Below are positions 1 through 12,650 of a DNA stretch of 64,000 nucleotides, one piece after another. Under the pieces are notes generated by a model. The model was given only the letters and a program-made list of their open reading frames with translations. It was not told the origin of the DNA and ran no database searches. The DNA is taken from positions 460,073 to 524,072 of the forward strand of contig NW_026570321.1 of assembly GCF_019649055.1 (NCBI RefSeq), written 5' to 3'. A program made the translations under genes and the position numbers. The first letter of the stretch is position 1. Every line of letters starts with the position of its first letter. This stretch comes from Paramacrobiotus metropolitanus. Lineage: Eukaryota; Tardigrada; Eutardigrada; Parachela; Macrobiotidae.

Positions 1-589
1 AAGATTAATCTAGCATAGCTATAATAATCGCATTGAAAGAGACAACGTTTAAAATACTGTCACGAGTACTCCTCGTGCCATAGCTTGTTTAATGCTTCCC
101 TATATGGTGATGCTCTGTTTGTGTGTGTCATCCTTCACTGTTTCGAGCTGCTAAGTGATTTTGATCATTAGCGCTACTAATGATCATCGCTCGTTGTGCA
201 ATCTAGCCTTCGGCTAGTTTGTTTGTTTGTTTGTTGCCTTCCTGTATAATGCTACCGCTTTGTATGCTACAGCAGAGAGTAGCCAATAAAGGTCCAGCTT
301 CCGTTGTGTCATCCCGCCACGTCAGGGCATGCCGCACAGACCGTGCCCTTAATGACAATACGTTTTTGATCTGCTAATATACATTTCCGTACTAATTTAA
401 AATTCGATAAATACAAAACTACCGGTATAAGCACTCGTTTACTAATACATATAGATATAATTATTTTGTTTCGAGGCATAAGCTTTCAAAATGACGTTAG
501 CTCCAAGCGCGGGCTTTTTCTTTACAGTACTTAAAATATATCTATATATACAGCCCTGGGCCAGTGCCGCTCTACAGTAGTACAGGCAA

Positions 590-638
590 CTCTACAGTAG
601 TATAGGCAACTTCGCCAGTTGCCTATACTACTGTAGAG
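590..638. repeat. perfect 22-bp inverted repeat (hairpin)
   Basis: The left arm 590-611 and right arm 617-638 are perfect reverse complements, separated by the 5-nt loop TCGCC. The left arm is itself preceded by a near copy (about 570-591) that begins GCCGCTCTACAGTAG. The bases after the right arm (CGGCACTGCC) can pair with that upstream copy, so two alternative foldbacks are possible. It could be the tip of a foldback transposon, a tail-to-tail MITE remnant or a small-RNA hairpin; the sequence alone does not decide. Confidence 0.7.
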
Positions 639-648
639 CGGCACTGCC

Positions 649-1746
649 TGGGCAGCCAAGTTGGGACAGTAGTAGTGTTAAATAAATTACAAGATTGTTT
701 AACACGTAGCTTTCCTTTTTACACTTTTCTAGCATAAATTTTTATTGCAGATCTAGCAATATCAAAACCGCAACCATTTGCAGCACCAGTAGGGAGCCGA
801 GGAGTGATTCAGGGGATATGGAGTAGTGCATGCTTATAACTGACTATAAAATATTCCCAAGCCGATATTTTTTCGTGAACTTTTTTGGAAATCGTTGAGG
901 GACACAAAAGGTGTTCGCTACCGGCAAGCAACAAAATACTGAGCGATCAGGGTTCAAACTGACGCCCAAAGAATGTGCCATAGACCTGTATGTTATAAAG
1001 GACCCGCCGTCGAATACGGTTGCCTAGCTGACAGATCTAGGTGACCTTGAGCTGACATGTTTTATGAACAAGACATGAGTGTGTGATCCAGTTTTGGTGT
1101 GTCGACAAATATCTAACACACCCGTGGGAAAATGGAAGCGCTGGGAAAATTGCAGAAAAAACCGACAAAGCAGATCGCAAAAAAAGTTGTGGTGCTGTTT
1201 ATTTCGCTGCAAGTGAGTGATTTAAGCTCGTTGTATGAACGAAACATTTAAAACTTACAATCAATGCGTTCTAAAAGAAATTTTATCAAGAATAGTTGCC
1301 TACGGCAGTCCGCGACTGCACGGTGAGCTCGAAGAGGAGGTCACTATCCATTTTGGCAGTGCTCGCGGTCAAACTGAAAAGGTCACACTGGCTTGGTTGA
1401 AATTCATATAGGTTAGACATGATTCGCAAGAGCTTAAAATGACAAACAATCTCGACTCATCACAAGTAGAATACAGCCTCAAATGAAAGTTTAAAAACAT
1501 TTCGCGTGGGAAGAAGGCTACCACTGTCCACGGGTTGAGCAGTATTTTTAAGCTAGTCAGCTCTAGTTTTGACCTCACTGAAACTCGAAGCAGCTTCAAG
1601 CAAGCTCTCGGCGTAGAAACCTTTAGTGAAAAGATGTTGGACACATGGGCAACTACGTAAAAATTAAATAAGTATCTATTTTATTCACTGCAGCTGGCTT
1701 GTACTGGTAATTTGTTGAAAAAAACTGCCCCAACTTGGCTGCCCAA
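649..1746. repeat. distant inverted repeat pair, possible TIR element
   Basis: The segment around 650-667 (TGGGCAGCCAAGTTGG core) recurs inverted at 1727-1746 (CCAACTTGGCTGCCCA core). About 22-24 bp match with one or two differences. The spacing of about 1.1 kb and lack of coding sequence between fit a non-autonomous inverted-repeat element. I could not define a target-site duplication. Confidence 0.4.
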
Positions 1747-2521
1747 GGCTGTTCTTGTACACTTATACAGTACGCAAGCCTCGAGATCCACCGTGGTATG
1801 CTCAGAACGGTATGCTCAGAGCGTTCTGGAAACTGTTTCGGTATGCTCAGAGCGTTCTGGAAAACGTCCCGTTTTCAAAATGTATTCCCAGACGTACGGA
1901 TGTTTCAAGGCTGTATCTCTCACAAACTTTTAGATAGCTGTAGTATGGGTGCGACTTAAATATTCTAAAGCATACTATAATTTATGGTAATATGTTACTT
2001 TTCTGCAGAAGATAAGATTTGTTTAATTCTGAGCCTGGGCATGTTGTCAGTAAACAGAAAAAACAACAAACAAAAGAATCAATAAACAACAAATGAAAAC
2101 GCAATGGAAAATAGAACTTTTGAGCTCGCGATCCTTCAGTTGCTGCGATGCGTTGAATGATCTTTGCGGTTGGGTATTCCCATTTCGATGATATTTGGAT
2201 TGGCGACACGAGATGTTGAGCACTTCGTCCTTGTACAACATAAGTCTTAATAAAATTCTTATACGCTGTCAACAAACCAATAAATTAATGAAAAACGTGT
2301 GATGTGGCATCATTACGGCGTGTTATGGTGCAACGTCAAAATGCGCGTCAATTGCTGCCACTGCTAGCTTAGTCAGACTGGACACATGCAGCTGTTTAAG
2401 ATCAACATCCGTCCAATCGTGTGCGCTGCCGTCTGGGCGGAAACCACTATACCTGGAAAACCATTACGGCATCAACGGTCAAACTGCAGAAAGATTTACG
2501 CAACAGTTGCAGGAAGTCAAC

Positions 2522-5205
2522 CTACAGTTGCAGGAAGTCTCGAATGTGGCTCCATTGATCCGGATACTGCAGCTTGTCCACCCAGCGTCGATGAATGGAT
2601 CGTACCCGATCACGGACCGTCGCTTTAGTGGGCGGAAAACTCCTCTCCATCGCCAGCATGAACTGTCGGAGTATTCCGACATCGCCATCAGCAGAATGCA
2701 GTATCAAATGCTTGATCGTAACGGGGGTCTTTCTGTAGGTAGCTGGCGTTCTAGCCTTGGTGAAACCAGCTTCCGTCAGCAAAAAGTCGTCATAAGGAAA
2801 CAGATCGAGCATATTCATAACGTCGGCGATATCCTCTACGGTATAATGACGCAGCACCAGCTGGTGACAAATGGTTATGAGGTTGGTTACATGGACGCAG
2901 CGCCACACGCCGTCGTCTTCAGCTGTCCAGTCGTACCGGTCCGATGAATTGGTAATACCGTCATGTGTCCGGCCATCGCGGAGGAGGATGTAGCGCAACT
3001 GCACCTTCTTGGCGGTTAACAGCCCCTCCACGACCTTTGTCAGTGTACTCAGGCTGGTGCCGTACACGTCATCGAGTATTGTCAGGCTTTCGGTGTGGCC
3101 GGTCACGGCGAGATCCAAGCCCCAAGTGAAGCTGTACACGGCATCGTCGCAAACAGCCGTTGGGAGATCTTCGCTCAGGGTCACGATTGAGCTGTCGATA
3201 GTGACGTGTCGGCTAGCACGATTGTCCGACAGCAGTTGTAGCCACAATGTGCACACCCTGCAAAGCTTGCTGTTTTGAATTCTCCAGCACAAACTAATCT
3301 TCTCGACTTTGAGCAAGCAAAACAGACAATTTTTCTGGAAAAATGCCTAACGGCCCAGTACCCCGGGATCGCTTTGTCTTGGAACTAACAGTATTAACAT
3401 TTGCTTTATAATTTTATAATAAAATATCTAAAGTGTTTGAAATGCAATATAAATTTTAAAAAAGGAGCTGGACCTTGATTTCACATCACGAAGATCCTCA
3501 TACTGAGTCATGCCGGTGTCCGGCCAAAGTTGAAGAGAACCGGTGTGTCTCATTTGGTTCGTATTAACGTTTTCTTAAGGCCAGAATTCCCATGTAGCCT
3601 TCCCAGCATGGGATTGCGCGCACGGACCGTTTCTCACCATGGTTAGCAATATTGTACGAGTTCTGAAGTACTACATTATGTGTAGAAGTAATAAAGGAAG
3701 AATGATGTTAGTGATGTCAAAACCACTGCGCAATGGCTGTGTAATGTATGTAAGGAAAGGCTTTGCAAGTTACTTCCCTTTTGCACTCTGTGAGTGTGCA
3801 GTGCAGTACAGATTATGCTGTTGCTTTCGGTCCAGTCACTTTTCAATGCGTCCGCCTATACTATCGAGTCGTTTCGTGACTAGTTACCTTTTCTTCTGTG
3901 CTTGATTATGCAGGTCCATGCTGAAAAGAATATCAGCCAGAACTGGATGCGTCACGTCACCAATCCATCCGTCAGTGTCTCCTATAATTGCACCGCCTAC
4001 AATCAATTTTGCAAGATTTTCAGGGTACATTAGAGGTAAATTCATTATTCCACGCCTGCTCCCTGAAACAAGGCTAGTTTGTACCCGTACTGAATAAAAT
4101 ATGTTTCTCGTATTGCAATATACATATTCTCGATTTGGAAGGTAAAAAAAATCTGATCAGTGCCGGCAAACAATTTCGGGAAGCATGTGAAAATCGAGTT
4201 CTAACTTTTCTATAAAGGTTTTGACAAAAATAATTACCATTTAGACGTATTTTTAGTGGAAAGGTCACGGTGTTGCTTACTACTTATTGTTAGTACAGTT
4301 TTGCACGTTCACAGCGCACTGTTGTGTAGATCTACTTTGCTGACGGTATACATAAACATACTTGGCGTCAGGTCACGCTGAGGGCTTTGCCGTTCATGGT
4401 TCAAAATGGACGGAACGGGGTAGCAACTCGCACACGCTCGTATGAGAGTGTCTGCAGTCCATTCCGCACGTTCATTAGGATGTGTGGCATAGAGTTGGGC
4501 GCAGACGAAGAGGAACTTATCTCCGCTAATGCTGACGAAGAGACGTTCGGCAACAAAGTCGTTACAAACCGATCGGCCATCTTCATATCCCGGTAACAGC
4601 GTGGGCGGGTGTAGTCCGGCCTCATCTACGCATCTCAGAATGGCCTCCTTATTCACCACCGTAATCAGGTGAGCATCTCTGAAGGGAACAGTAAACCTGC
4701 GGTAGTATAACCCGCGGGTATGGTTAGGCAGCGGGGGCTCATCTTGAGCCGCTTCCATTTTGGCGGCAATCTGCCACAGGTGAACCACCACAAACTGGGG
4801 CGTGGTCGTGTGGTCCAACCTGACGTAGAATAAGCTTAGGCGGCCCAGTTTCGCCGTTCGCGTCAGCAGACGGGCCGGACGGAAAATGTGCGGTCCGTTT
4901 GCGGTGCTGCGCAGCGCCACCTGCACGGGGCAGCTACCCGTGGCGGCTACTTGCTGGTCCATGGAGTACCACACGTCGTAGTCATCGTTCAGAAAGCGTT
5001 GAGCTCGCACGTGTCGCGAGTGGATCCATTCGGTGGCGGCTATGCTGCAGTCAAAATCGATCAACATGAGATCGCCCTCAATATCTTGCACGTATCCCAG
5101 CCACCATTCACCAGTGTCCCGTTTGACCAGCACGGTGTTCCCGTTGTTGATTTCGCGAGGGCTCCGTGTTGGGCCTCGAAATAAGTGCGATGGCAAAATG
5201 TCCAT
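2522..5205 (-). CDS. gene A: Tudor-like plus F-box-like protein, two exons
   Basis: Proposed exons are complement(4362..5205) and complement(2522..3306), giving 542 residues. The start at 5205 is chosen because the protein-like sequence begins there (MDILPSHLF). Exon 1 carries a beta-rich module (VLVKRDTGEWWLGYVQDI, then LMLIDFDC) that looks like a Tudor/SH3-type barrel; this fold call is inference. The donor GTATGT follows 4362 in phase 1, and an acceptor CTCAAAG before 3306 restores the frame. Exon 2 opens with an F-box-like last helix (CRVCTLW) and a long leucine-rich region. Gene B at 17914-19830 has the same order of modules and aligns along its length (for example CRVCTLWLQLL with CRRTCGLWNRIL). 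F-box proteins usually bind Skp1 and select substrates for Cullin-RING ubiquitin ligases; this role is inferred. The front of the F-box is weak, so another acceptor is possible. Confidence 0.6.
3307..4361 (-). other. proposed intron of gene A
   Basis: No protein-like frame is seen. It is bounded on the minus strand by a strong GTATGT donor and a CTTGCTCAAAG acceptor. A second acceptor candidate (TTTTTCCAG) lies some 25 bases further upstream on the minus strand and would lengthen the F-box end. Confidence 0.4.
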
Positions 5206-6117
5206 GATGGTGTTAGTACGAAGGAAAAAGTGCTTCTTCGATATCAATCAGTAAATCGGCTTTTCACGTGCGGTTTAAACATGTTGAATAATATTCCGTT
5301 CAACAAATACAAGTCGACCGTTGGAAAAAGTTTATGTCGCCACTTGAAGAAACAGGCAGCTCTGCATAAGCAATAAAACACCCCATTAACACAATTTTTC
5401 TAGCCGACATATTTAGAACCAACTCCTTTTCAGCCGAAATAGGTACTTGGAAGTTTGAAACTATACGATAGGTCTGTTATCACGGATTAAGGTCAAGTTG
5501 CACTTCCCTATTATAGGTTGTCCGTTATTCTGTTTATTACAGTGTCCGTCTGTCTGTCTGGCGGAAATTTCTTAATCAGCGAGAACTGTTCATTGGATAA
5601 TTAGGTTGGGCAAAATATCCTGCTCAAGGAGAGTGAGTACAGCCTGGACAGACCGTCGTATGCAATCAGACCGTTTACATTTAGGACAAACTTCGTTAAA
5701 TGCATATTCAGTGATCGTTGTATCGAAGCAGATATTTTACCGAGCTTCAGCGGTGCTCCATCTCTGAAGCCATATTGATACCAGCAACTAAACTAATTAA
5801 ACACTCAAAATGTGCCCAGTGACCCTCGTTACAGTCCACATTTCTATTTCTTAGGAAACCGGTCGCTGGAGCGCAATGGTGTAATGGCCTCTGTCTTCTT
5901 TCATGGCCATTCGGATTCTCATAAATCATAATCACAAATTCCCCATCGTACAAAAGAATCGCGTTGATGACGAGTCACCACTATAATCTTATTCCATTGC
6001 AGCAGACAGCAATAAAACTCGTAGAATAAAATTAATTTTAAAAAGTAAATTTTACTGAGGAAACAAATAAAGTTATCGACCGAAGCAAAGCGGAGGTCCT
6101 CTATGTTCAAGAAAAAG
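5206..6117. other. intergenic, upstream of gene A
   Basis: This should hold the promoter of gene A, which runs leftward. I see no clear TATA box at a convincing distance and no further coding exon. Confidence 0.35.
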
Positions 6118-6692
6118 AGCGCCTTGGCTTTGGTACTGTAAGGAGGAGTGGCCTCTCCGTTCACCCGCGCACAGGCGGCTGCTAGGTTGTTTTGCTGTTT
6201 TTGCCGTGTTTTTCTCCATCTACCAGATTCTAAATCTGATAGATTCTTCAGTTGCTAGATTTCGTCGTCTGAGCTGGATGCTTTTTCCCTTTTGCCCCGC
6301 AGCAAGGTGCTGCGGTAACCTTTGATGTGTTGTATGAGAGAGCGATAAAGTGTGCAGTGTGTTGGCGTTCAGTTTCCGTTTCTGTTCGCGCACAGGGGTG
6401 AACTAGCCGTTCATCCCCTGTTAGAGTACTGAACCTTAGTAGCTACTAAGCCTTAATGGGAACTTAGCTTAAGTAGTATGTATTCAGACTTAAGTAGACA
6501 AAGGCTTATTAAATAATAGATAGTGCAACTTACTGAACTTAGTGCGTGACCGACGGACAGATTAGTGCGTGACAGACGGACCCTCTATCTAATAAGCCTT
6601 AGTCTACTTAAGTCTGAATACGTACTACTTAAGCTAAGTTCCCACTAAGGCTTAGTAGCTACTAAGGTTAAGTACCAAAGCCAAGGCGCTCT
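6118..6692. repeat. nested inverted-repeat element
   Basis: An outer inverted pair, 6118-6137 (AGCGCCTTGGCTTTGGTAC) and about 6673-6692, encloses a much longer inner pair. The inner arms run roughly 6426-6530 and 6585-6675, nearly perfect reverse complements of about 90 bp, sharing the end GTACTxAACCTTAGTAGC. The spacer holds a short direct repeat (AGTGCGTGACxGACGGAC). This is the structure of a foldback or MITE-type DNA element with no coding capacity. The outer pair suggests that insertion or rearrangement copied flanking DNA in inverted form. Confidence 0.75.
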
Positions 6693-7836
6693 ATGTTGAG
6701 GAAGATGGGAATCCTGTCAATCCGTCGGTCGTGCCCTAACCTGTCCGTCGGTCACGACCTATGCAAGACAAACCACTAGCCTTTTGGGAGATATGCCTCG
6801 ACCTTGTACAAAGGACTCGCGCTTGTCCCTAGCGACGCTGTCCGTATTGTTGCTGACAGACAGTGTCAGCAAAATCAGTTGCCATTTTGTCGAGCTACTA
6901 TTCACAAATTAAGCGGTACTATTCCCGGTTCGATTTCGTAAAAAGGCATTCATGGATTAGATGTGCCGAGCACCGTCAAAATACGGAGCCAGGACGGATG
7001 CGTTTTAATTGTAACAATTTCGTTGTAATTTTACGTAGTCTACGTACTCCAGACGTACCAATTAACGTCATACATTGCGCGATAACTCTACTTAAACATA
7101 CTGTCGCCGTCACGTCTCGGGTCTGCACAACACACGTCAAAAAAGTGCTACCTGGCGAACCGGGATTCCCACATATACCACACATTTATTTACCTAACAA
7201 GTACAGCACAAAACCAGCCTTAAATGCATCACCTGATACTAGTACTGTGAAGGGAAGGCCTCTTGCGGCAGAAAAAAATAGTCAGTCGGTTTTATTACCA
7301 GGTGACACTACAGGCACCGCGAGAACCCCCGTTTAGTATAGGCACCCCTTTTCCGCACCCTGTTAATTAGAGTCACCCTAAATTAAAGACACAATCTATA
7401 CTGAGGGCTAATTCACAAGAGGTGCGGTTTTTACAAAGATCGGAAGAGCATCAAAATGCTTAGCAGATGCGCTGAACAACGAGGAGATTACCGCGACTGG
7501 TGTCCGAAGAGAACCGGCAAACGAAATTGCGATTGCGAAAGGAAACAATAAATTTAATTCTGATAGTACCATCCGCACTGGATTTGCTGTAAGTTAGCAG
7601 ATCAAGGTCACCGCCCGACAATCGGATGGAATGCTTGCTTGTGTCAGCATGCGGGTGCACTGTCTTGATACTACGCACCCATGTAGAAATTATTAACATA
7701 TTCTTTATTCGAAATACATAAGCAAACGAATTAAACAGATTGTCTATGGAACACATTACCGGATGTTTCAATGTAACTAATAGAAAAACGTGTTTCAATG
7801 TAACTAATAGAAAGTGCGGCGATTCGACCTGACGGC
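6693..7836. other. intergenic, nothing recognised
   Basis: Open frames in this interval are short and of low-complexity or random composition. A short direct repeat (GTTTCAATGTAACTAATAGAAA) straddles about 7765-7815. Confidence 0.35.
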
Positions 7837-8238
7837 ATGACGCTTATTCCTGTCCGTCAGGGAAAGTTTGTTGTATGGGATGTCACAAGTTGGTGTACAG
7901 TAGCCGATTCCCATGTCCACGGGAGTTCGAAAAAGGCAGGAAGTGTGGCTCACCTGGCAGAAAATGAAAAACGACGGAAATACTCTCCACTGGAAAGTAG
8001 ACACCTGTTCTATCCCTTAGTTGTTGAAACGTTTGGTGTTTTCGGCCCAGCTTTAAGTGAATTTGTACATTTTATGGGCCGTAAAACTCGTGAATTAACT
8101 GGAGAAGCGCGTGCTACTGCTTTTATGAAGCAACGTTTTAGTTTGGCTGTCATTAAGGGAAATGAAACTGCTGTGTCAAGTACATTGCCTTTTAACCCAC
8201 GGGCGGATAGAGATTTTGGTTGTTTTTTTAATGTTTAA
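7837..8238 (+). CDS. fragment of a dispersed repeat-family protein (C-terminal end)
   Basis: A 133-residue frame whose last 80 residues look real: LVVETFGVFGPALSEF, then GRKTRELTGEARATAF, RFSLAVIKGNE and a terminal DFGCFFNV. The same tail recurs at about 29735-29930 (GRKLREITGESRSTAF, RLSLAVVTGN, DFGCFSNV). The 3' noncoding sequence after this stop recurs at about 25460-25510. A shared tail plus shared 3' flank at several places points to a dispersed retroelement-type family. I recall similar VETFG...RLSL tails in invertebrate retroelement proteins but cannot name the clade. The upstream half is not convincing, so this is probably a 5'-truncated copy. Confidence 0.4.
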   Translation: MTLIPVRQGKFVVWDVTSWCTVADSHVHGSSKKAGSVAHLAENEKRRKYSPLESRHLFYPLVVETFGVFGPALSEFVHFMGRKTRELTGEARATAFMKQRFSLAVIKGNETAVSSTLPFNPRADRDFGCFFNV

Positions 8239-8239
8239 A

Positions 8240-8271
8240 ATTTACAATTAAAATTTAATTTTAATTGTAAA
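8240..8271. repeat. AT-rich palindrome after the repeat-family stop
   Basis: TTTACAATTAAAATT is followed directly by its near-perfect reverse complement. It lies just 3' of the stop of the 7837-8238 frame and could act as a hairpin in the 3' end of that repeat family. Confidence 0.5.
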
Positions 8272-9032
8272 GTAGTGTGCCCGCGCTTGCACTTTTTGTT
8301 GTTTTGGCAGCTCTTGCCCAATAAACATAGAAAAACATGTCTATAAAGAAAAGTAAGGGGTGCGAAAGGGTATTGACGAGGGTGGAGTGGACTGCCTAGA
8401 CTGATTTGTTTTAATATTAGCGTACCATTGTTTACCTTAGAAGCTCGACAGGGTTCTTCATATTTCACGCTCGCATGCAGCAGTACTCCTGGAAATAGAA
8501 TGAAATCAAAAAGCGAAGAAAACATGGATTTATAGTAGATACTCATGGTCTAATCATAATAAACCTTACTACCCTGCAACGTTCAAAAATTTCAATTGAA
8601 AGAATTAATTACGAAAATTCACCCTGAGTAATTTATGCTGGCCCTTAACAAAAATATTGATTGGAGAATATCAAGCATACATACTTGCAAGGACACAATC
8701 ATATTCTCATTCAGCTGACAGTCTTGCATGCCTTGAAAATGCAGTTGCTGTACACCCCTTTATTATGGCGATCGCCGAGTATTTGACAAATTTACGTATG
8801 CAAGGCAGTATGATTACAAAGTATAAATTTTTTTATAATTTTTTCCCGCAACGTTTGGTGGTTTACTATCGTGCACCACAAAGGCTGTACACATATTATC
8901 GTGCCAGCGAATACATTCCCTTATGCATCATAAAAACCGCATCTCGCTCCCAAAGTTCGCGCTTGTTCTGAAATGTGGATGCAGTCAATGTGCAGCGCTT
9001 TGTATGTGTAAAACCTGTGGTAAAACTGTGTC
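8272..9032. other. intergenic, no supported gene
   Basis: The start of this stretch shares about 45 bases with about 25460-25510 (TGTAAAG, then GCACTTGCACC-like sequence), consistent with the 3' tail of a dispersed repeat. The 104-residue frame at 8657 is not protein-like. Confidence 0.35.
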
Positions 9033-9543
9033 ATGGCTTCCGAACATAACGTCCCATTGATACTAAACCTGATACCCACACCGCATTACTGTGCTAGGGG
9101 GCACTATGCCGTGGACATTGTAAGCGACAACGGAACTCTCATTCGTGGGTATGTGTGTGACATGACAGATGGCAATCTTTCCGTAAAGACCATCTTCTGG
9201 GATAAGAAGACCACACGATCCCGTTTAATCGCCTGCTGGTGCGGGCGAGTGGTGGGTGACGGCACGTGGCTCAAGTTGTGTTTGCCAAGACCACCCGGAG
9301 CCAGATGGAGGCGTTAATCAGTCTCGGTCCAGACCAGCCAGCCGTATGGCAGAAAGCACGCAGTATTCAGCAAACGAGATTCAGACCGAAGGATTTCCGT
9401 TGGCTTACCTGGTGGCTACTCAAGGTTAAAGTTGGTGAGAAAGGTCAGCAGTACCTTATCAGCGTCCTTGGCCACGCGGATGCAATATCGTCTGCGGTAT
9501 TGCGGAGTCGGTCTCTCGACTTTGACCCCGCAGACGTTCTGTA
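9033..9543 (+). pseudogene. broken Tudor-like family member
   Basis: The frame from 9033 reads like the first exon of genes A and B (YAVDIVSDNGTLIRGYVCDM, then a hydrophobic strand), matching the layout VLVDGGLQYGHITNVVEG of gene B. Near 9270 the protein-like reading moves to another frame, which continues (QVVFAKTTRSQMEAL, then WLTWWLLKVKVGEKGQQYL) to a stop at 9543. One frameshift or a very short intron would explain this. No F-box exon was found downstream, so I read it as a decayed or partial paralog. The family assignment rests on pattern similarity by eye only. Confidence 0.4.
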
Positions 9544-9544
9544 A

Positions 9545-12500
9545 GACAATCGCCCGATAATCGACTTTGCTCGCCTGATAATCTATGCCTGAGGTTCTCG
9601 CGAGGTCTCCCGATGACCTTTAAAGATATTCCCTCTCGACTAATCCTTTTGACTTTTTCGTACCTTGATATTTTTGACCGAAAACTTTTACAAAGGTAAG
9701 ACAATCTTTTTCTGCTTAGTGTCAACCATGAGTAAAGACTGCCAATTTACGTTTACTGTAGAGTTTGCATTAAATGGCAATGAGCGCTGAAATCCCCGGT
9801 TTTACAATACGACACAATCATTCCCCATCGTGATTTTGATCAGGACTTCGCAGCACCGGAATTAGCGTATCGAATTCAGATATCTGTAACAAGCGCAACC
9901 AAAATCCTCTATTTAACCGCATCCTGGAGCGAATGCCTGGCGTCGCTTGTCGTACTGCTTTCCCATATGTCTGTCACACTGCACTGGCTGGTGATTGCCG
10001 ACTGCCATTGTTTTTGTCTCGGCGATTTTCTCCGCTTAGATGCCAAAGCTTGGTACAAATATGTCGGAATTTTGCTGTCCAGAAAGGTAGGATGACCCTG
10101 TTTTCTTCGGATGGTTGGAGTAAAGGGTGTATTGGCCGTGACTATCTCTCAGTGGACTTTTCGTTGACCTCTGACTTTAAATACTGCTTTATAAAGAACT
10201 TGGGAGGTGACCTGCAGCTGGCCTTTTTCAGTCATCTGGACGCATGTTGCCCGCCAGTTCCAACAGAAAAATATTGCGAAATACAGAAGTATGGCGCTCT
10301 ATCAATACAATCAATACACATTCACAAGAACCGAAAAATATGGAAGAAGTACTACTGGACAAATTTGTGTGCTTGCTTTACAAAGTAAGTGACCGCAGCT
10401 GCGTTTATTGTGTTCGATATTTGCGAATCGTAGGTTTTGGTTCTTTGCAGATGGAGAGTAGAGCCGCCAAAATCAATGAAATGCTTTCAAAAATTTTCAC
10501 TTGACGATATTCCACGAAAAAATTTAGTGCTACAAGTGCTCACCTTTTGGGCGGACAATTTCGCTTACAAACTGAGTCTCGACTATCACGTCAAGTTATT
10601 AACCTTTGATCCAGCAGCATGGCTGCCACCGTGAAAAGCTGCAATGTGCCTGTCGGAAAAGCGTTAGGTTTGCTCATTTAAAGCTTTGAACCAATAACTT
10701 ACCGAAAGGTTGTTACAGCAAAGACGAACCCAAGCCTCAGCGATACGCAGACCACCCGCACCACGGTGCTGACAGTAAAAAATGGTCAATATATCCCCCG
10801 GCAGTTCACTAGTGCGGTGAATGTTTCATGTACTTGCATCTTTTTCTGTGCTTGTGGACGTTGTGGTAAGTTTGTACGAGTATTTTTACGGTTGTACACT
10901 ACGGTTTGTTCCGGTTCAGTCACTTTCTGTCACATTTTCACGGTTCAGCATTAGCGGCGCGTAACTGAAAATTCAATAACATAATGTTTACTGTTCTCAT
11001 TGACGTTTTTGAGGTTATGGATGTTGGTAATATTTTTAATGCAAGTAAAACTGGTAATACTGAATGCTACTTTTTCGGCAATACTGTAACTAATTTATCA
11101 AGGAAAAGCTGCGCTGATTTTCCTCGCACGTTGACTGATTTGCGCAAGGCCTTTTTTCTCGAATTTTTTTATGTGGGCAGTTGGGCGGTGTGGTCACTGT
11201 GACCCTTTGAACGCGCATGTCGCACAAGGCTGGTGACCTAAACCATCTCAATTCCAGACATCCAGTTGTACCAATCGCGTTGAAGGCAGTGCTAACAGAA
11301 ACCGAGGTCCTGTTCAGCTACACAGCCAAAAATTTTGTCTTGTTTAAAAAAAGATACCAATTTACTCGTATTTATGAATTTATTAAAAATAAATTCATTA
11401 AAAAGGTTGCTTTTAATATGAGTAACCGTGGTAGCAGAATAACAGGGTAGTGTGGTGATTTGCATTAACGATCGTATCGTTGAGATCTGGAACGGTACAG
11501 TCATCGATACCTACAAGGCTACAACTGCATCTACAGTAAGGAAGCGGACGTTATTACAAGGAGTACTGAAAGAAACTTTTAGCAAAAAAATTTTTCCGTA
11601 TATACGTGTGGTCTCAATAATGTAAAATTTACCCCGTCCGCTAATACCGATTCCCGCAGGAAGACCGCGCTCTCCCCCCTCGCGTTAAGTTATAGTCTTG
11701 CCATGATCGCGATAGATTCATATAAGAATTTCGTGATGATAATAATGAATGGGATGAGGCAATAATAAATCTGTATACGATATTCTCTGCAACTGCAGGC
11801 CGCTGTGCTCATCCGTAGGCAGTACCATGCACATTCTGGCCTTTCAGTGGCGGTATCAATCGAAAAAGCCATCTAGGCAGTAGGCACTAAATACTACCCG
11901 GTCGCTACATGGCCACACCGTCCATGTCCAGTCTGTTTATTTACTGTATTTACGGATCCTGAGACTTGGGAGTAAACTCAGTAAAGTATAGCAGTATGCT
12001 TAAAGTACAATTGCTGAGCTTTTGCATTTTAAGTTTTTGTGAACTGATAATGCGTTAATGTACCACTGTGCTCACTGCCGCGATAAGTGAATGACCGAAC
12101 TTATAATTAATAGGTCAGACTGTTAATAAACAACCGAATAAGTGTATGCATCTATAGTAAAACAGGTACGAGTACTGTACGTTGTACAAGCCGGTCCGGA
12201 TGATGAGCACGATAAAATACAGCGAAAAACGTAAATTAATGGGTTACACCAAAACGTACTCTAGTGTAGTGGCCATCGTGCTAAGCGCTAACAGCGCGCT
12301 CAGTATGCATCAGCTGTACCTTTATGCGTTCATCAGCTGGACCGGCGTGAATAAGAATGAGTCATCCTCTGAACAGTGTCAGCGAGCACGAGCATGTTGA
12401 CGAAAAACGCTCAACTGGGTTTTATAGAACCACAGCTCAGTTGCTGCTGTTGTCGTCAGCGGCAGGGAAAAACGTTGCGTGCTTACTGCCAGGAACTTGA

Positions 12501-12650
12501 GGTTCAGCATTCTACACTTGAATTAACATTGACCTTGTTTCGATTCTGCCGTTGTGAATCCTTAATTACAGTATCTACTTATTGGGCACTTATTGGGCTT
12601 CCTGTGCCAGCTGTTCCACTGTCTGGACAACGTTTGAGATCGTTTATATT
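9545..12650. other. gene-poor stretch with one possible small spliced exon pair
   Basis: The only spliced-looking structure is an intron at about 10386-10449: donor GTAAGT after a protein-like MEEVLLDKFVCLLYK frame, and acceptor TTCTTTGCAG. The downstream reading FSLDDIPRKNLVLQVLTFW to 10634 is protein-like but in a different frame. I cannot assign a product. The segment 12230-12400 has weak similarity to 28630-28690 (GTGGCCATCGT and AGCTGTACCTTT anchors), probably a dispersed repeat. Confidence 0.3.

Larger units (their letters stand above)
1..2521. other. gene-poor stretch with small repeats
   Basis: I see no convincing coding exon here. The stretch is AT-rich with microsatellite-like patches. 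It contains a perfect hairpin at 590-638, a distant inverted repeat (about 650-667 against 1727-1746), and a short imperfect tandem repeat at 1796-1862 built on GGTATGCTCAGAGCGTTCTGG-like units. Open frames here are short and lack protein-like composition. Confidence 0.5.

Noticed and set aside
10766-10954. Cys-rich 62-residue plus-strand frame
   Set aside because: Cys spacing fits no zinc family, and there are no supporting splice sites or neighbours.
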